Source: CAYNNP01 sp964398215 (lineage in GTDB: Bacteria; Planctomycetota; Planctomycetia; Pirellulales; Pirellulaceae). From it: a stretch of DNA of 53,423 nt. Below the pieces are notes generated by a model. It worked only from the letters and a program-made list of their open reading frames with translations, did no database searches and had not been told where the DNA came from. Positions 51,211 through 53,423 of the stretch are shown one piece after another. The position numbers were made by a program, and so were the translations under genes. The stretch covers positions 1 through 53,423 of the forward strand of contig CAYNNP010000016.1 of the NCBI GenBank assembly GCA_964398215.1, written 5' to 3'. Every line of letters begins with the position of its first letter. The first letter of the stretch is position 1.

Positions 51211-52803
51211 TCACTTTCCGGATTCGTCTTTCAGCCCATCCATCTTGCTTGCCACAGCGCCTTTGGGTGCTTTGGGCCAAGGTGTTTCGCCGGGCGCCCA
51301 TTTTTTGGGTTGTGTCGCTCGGATCTCGTCAACGGCACGAATCAACCAAGCGGGAACATCCTGCTGCTCTTGTTGACCGTACACATACGGCAACGGTGGG
51401 TCCATCAATAATGGCTTGTCGCCCAATGGCGGACGTTCTTTGCCAACTTTTGTTACACGCGCCCGCAACTTCGCCACAATCTCTTTGTTTTTCATGGCGA
51501 TATCGGTGTTCTCCGATGGATCAGTCCGAATGTTGTACAAAGCATCGCCCATCAATTTGTGATCACCAACACGAATGGTCGGAAGTCGAACGCTTCCGGC
51601 GACATCGTAAACAATCTCTTTGCGTTTACTCTCTGCGCCCTGAAACAGCATGGACGTCATGTCGATACCATCGATCGCGCGTTCTTGTGCATGCTTGCCT
51701 TCAGCCAAACTGATGAACGTGGGATAAAAATCTGCAATGAACACCAAGCCGTTCTTTTGCGTGCCCGCTTTCGTGTGACCTGGCCACCTTAGAATCGCCG
51801 GCTGGCGCACGCCGCCTTCAAATGTCGTGTTCTTTGTTCCGCGAAACGGCTTGCTCATTTGTTCAAGAACCGGGCCGTTATCATTTGTAAAGATGAACAA
51901 TGTGTTTTCACGAAACCCGCTGGCATCAATCGCTTGATCAATTTTCCCTACCGCAGAATCTAAGCTCGCAAGCATCGAATGTCTGATCGCAATTGGATCG
52001 TCTTTGTCGCCATCAAAATTGGGCGGCGGATTCAACGGACCGTGCACGGCATTGAACGCCACGTAAATAAAGAATGGTCGGTCATCGTCTTTCCTCGCCT
52101 GAATGACTCGTTCCGCCTCCGCGGCGATCAGGTCGGTCGCATACCCGCTCTCGTTCACAGGCTTTTGGTTGCGGTGCCAATCGTAAACCGCGAACCGCGC
52201 AGGAGCGTTATGCACAATCGTCTTGCTGAAGTAATCGATGCCCCACGCATAGTGTCCGTACTGATGCTCGAATCCTTGCCCCATCGGTAGATGCTCGGGC
52301 AACCACTCACCCAAATGCCACTTGCCAAGCAACGCGGTAAAGTAGCCAGCCTCTTTCAATGCCTCCGCCACCGTTCGTTCTTCTGTATCCAGAGCATGGA
52401 TCCGGCGCGTTGGTTCGCCGCGTTCGTTGTGCGCCAGTTTTAGTCCCAGCTTTGCCAAGTAGCTTGGTTTTCCAAAATCTTCCGAGCGCCAATCGCTCCA
52501 CGTTCGAAACGCATACCTGCCCGTCAGAAAGGCCGCGCGAGTCGGTGCACAAACGCTGTGTGTATAGAATTCATTCAAGCGCATTCCTTCGCTCGCCAAC
52601 CGATCCATGTTTGGTGTCAAGCTTGGTTTCCCACCATTGAATCCCGGTTGGTTCCAGCCCATATCGTCTGCTAAAATGAAAACAATATTCGGACGTGCAC
52701 CGACAGGCGATTCCGCCAAAGCGTTGGTTGCCTGCGTGCCAAACAAAGCCGCTGCAATCAAAAAGCAATGAGCAAAATTCAATCGACTGGTAAGTTGAAA
52801 CAT
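51211..52803 (-). CDS. Secreted sulfatase
   Basis: The 530-residue protein has a signal peptide (about 25 residues after ATG 52803). NIVFILADDMGWNQPG carries the metal-binding Asp pair, and VCAPTRAAFLTGRY holds the C-x-P-x-R sulfatase signature whose cysteine becomes formylglycine. KWHLGEW and FIFTNDNGPVLEQMSKPFRG are further family motifs. It removes sulfate esters from sulfated polysaccharides or similar substrates, acting outside the cytoplasm. An anaerobic or formylglycine-generating enzyme would be needed but is not in the window. A palindromic element lies upstream. Confidence 0.93.
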   Translation of the reverse strand: MFQLTSRLNFAHCFLIAAALFGTQATNALAESPVGARPNIVFILADDMGWNQPGFNGGKPSLTPNMDRLASEGMRLNEFYTHSVCAPTRAAFLTGRYAFRTWSDWRSEDFGKPSYLAKLGLKLAHNERGEPTRRIHALDTEERTVAEALKEAGYFTALLGKWHLGEWLPEHLPMGQGFEHQYGHYAWGIDYFSKTIVHNAPARFAVYDWHRNQKPVNESGYATDLIAAEAERVIQARKDDDRPFFIYVAFNAVHGPLNPPPNFDGDKDDPIAIRHSMLASLDSAVGKIDQAIDASGFRENTLFIFTNDNGPVLEQMSKPFRGTKNTTFEGGVRQPAILRWPGHTKAGTQKNGLVFIADFYPTFISLAEGKHAQERAIDGIDMTSMLFQGAESKRKEIVYDVAGSVRLPTIRVGDHKLMGDALYNIRTDPSENTDIAMKNKEIVAKLRARVTKVGKERPPLGDKPLLMDPPLPYVYGQQEQQDVPAWLIRAVDEIRATQPKKWAPGETPWPKAPKGAVASKMDGLKDESGK

Positions 52804-52855
52804 CAATGAAGCCGTGATTTTAAAGTTGATGGCAAGCCCCAGATTAGTTCATAGT

Positions 52856-52889
52856 GGGATAGGCTTCCAGCCGGATGGAAGCCTATCCC
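52856..52889. repeat. Perfect 14-bp inverted repeat between divergent sulfatases
   Basis: GGGATAGGCTTCCA (52856-52869) and TGGAAGCCTATCCC (52876-52889) form a perfect stem with a six-base loop. There is no T run. It could be a transcription stop, an operator for both genes or a dispersed repeat. It lies 53 bases upstream of the minus-strand start. Confidence 0.7.
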
Positions 52890-52948
52890 GCTGATTTTCG
52901 GCGGCCACGGCCTTTCGCTGTTTGTGCACAATTTCGTTAAACCTGACC

Positions 52949-53423
52949 ATGAAAAACTTCATTGCATTTTCGAGTTTCTGTTTGTTGGGGATGGTTGCCA
53001 CGACCGCTCGCTCAGAGCGTCCAAACATCATCATGTTTCTGATCGACGATCAGAACCCATCCAGCATCGCTGCTTTTGGGGGCGATACCTACACTCCCAA
53101 TCTCGATCGTATGGCCAGCGAAGGAATGAAGTTCACTCGCGCCTACGTCAGCAGCTCGGTTTGTACGCCATCTCGATACAGCTTCTTGACCGGTCGGTTT
53201 GCTGGTAACTCGCATAGCAAACTTTACGCCGATGCGGTCGGTGGCAAAGAGAATCAGGGGCTTCCCAATTTTAATGTCGCACTGGAACGCGACAACATGA
53301 ACGCTGGAAATGTTCTCCGTGAAGCCGGCTATACCACAGGGTTCGTCGGGAAATTTCACCTGACTTCAGAATTGGATTTTCCGGAATTCTACAAAGGGAA
53401 AAACAAATGGATCAACATTCCCA
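52949..53423 (+). CDS. Secreted sulfatase, N-terminal part
   Basis: The gene is cut by the window end; 158 residues are visible. A signal peptide (residues 1-22, ending TTARS) leads to PNIIMFLIDDQNPSSIAAFG with the metal-binding Asp pair, then VSSSVCTPSRYSFLTGRF, the C-x-P-x-R signature. KFHLTSEL follows. The start ATG 52949 has only a weak upstream signal. It is divergent from the sulfatase at 51211, and the two may act on related substrates. Confidence 0.9.
   Translation, partial: MKNFIAFSSFCLLGMVATTARSERPNIIMFLIDDQNPSSIAAFGGDTYTPNLDRMASEGMKFTRAYVSSSVCTPSRYSFLTGRFAGNSHSKLYADAVGGKENQGLPNFNVALERDNMNAGNVLREAGYTTGFVGKFHLTSELDFPEFYKGKNKWINIP

Noticed and set aside
1..53423. CRISPR array or prophage
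   Set aside because: I saw no regularly spaced repeats, integrase, phage structural genes or transposase. The tandem repeats found lie within the charged protein gene.

Overview
The window looks like a draft scaffold from a planctomycete close to the Pirellulaceae (Rhodopirellula-like). The evidence is indirect: two secreted sulfatases, a LamG protein, FG-GAP and PQQ-type beta-propeller proteins, many secreted proteins of unknown function, an animal-type UDP-glucose dehydrogenase, moderate GC and frequent GTG/TTG starts. No rRNA is present, so the assignment is inference. A run of exactly 100 N (7882-7981) is a scaffold gap.

Layout. 1-3.2 kb: a large LamG protein (-). 3.27-3.89 kb: six tRNA genes (-) (His, Arg, Ser and three with Leu anticodons), several structurally odd, followed by a possible small structured RNA. 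4.3-8.45 kb: secreted proteins (+), including a thioredoxin-like gene interrupted by one in-frame TGA with a SECIS-like hairpin just after it (candidate selenoprotein), then a gene cut by the gap. 8.45-35.85 kb: about 21 co-directional minus-strand genes for an exopolysaccharide or capsule. In transcription order these are a WecA/MraY-type initiating transferase, a NusG/RfaH-like regulator, ugd, fcl, gmd, a ligase/polymerase-TPR protein, neuB, neuC, neuA, an NDP-sugar epimerase, two glycosyltransferases, asnB-like, a second ligase/polymerase, a GT4, a hexapeptide acetyltransferase, a WbuB-like GT4, a heparinase II/III-like protein, wecB, a Wzx flippase and a terminal glycosyltransferase. Divergently (36.2-38.5 kb) lie an unknown lipoprotein-like gene and a Wza-type export lipoprotein with a good terminator.

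The polysaccharide genes fit a Wzx/Wzy-type pathway. WecA primes undecaprenyl phosphate. Ugd, Gmd/Fcl, WecB and NeuB/C/A would supply UDP-uronic acid, GDP-fucose, UDP-ManNAc and a CMP-nonulosonate (sialic-acid-like). The glycosyltransferases assemble the unit, AsnB and the acetyltransferase may decorate it, Wzx flips it, one of two Wzy/ligase-like proteins polymerises it, and Wza exports it. No Wzc kinase or chain-length regulator is in the window.

38.7-53.4 kb is mixed: a small membrane protein, a beta-propeller protein, an aminotransferase, a membrane protein, an aldo/keto reductase, a GT2, dnaX with the SRP RNA gene just upstream, a very charged disordered protein with RGG-like and tandem repeat segments, a second wecB, a DinB-like protein that seems to start at ATT, and two divergent sulfatases, the last cut by the window edge. 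A palindromic dispersed repeat occurs twice (24.9 and 45.1 kb).
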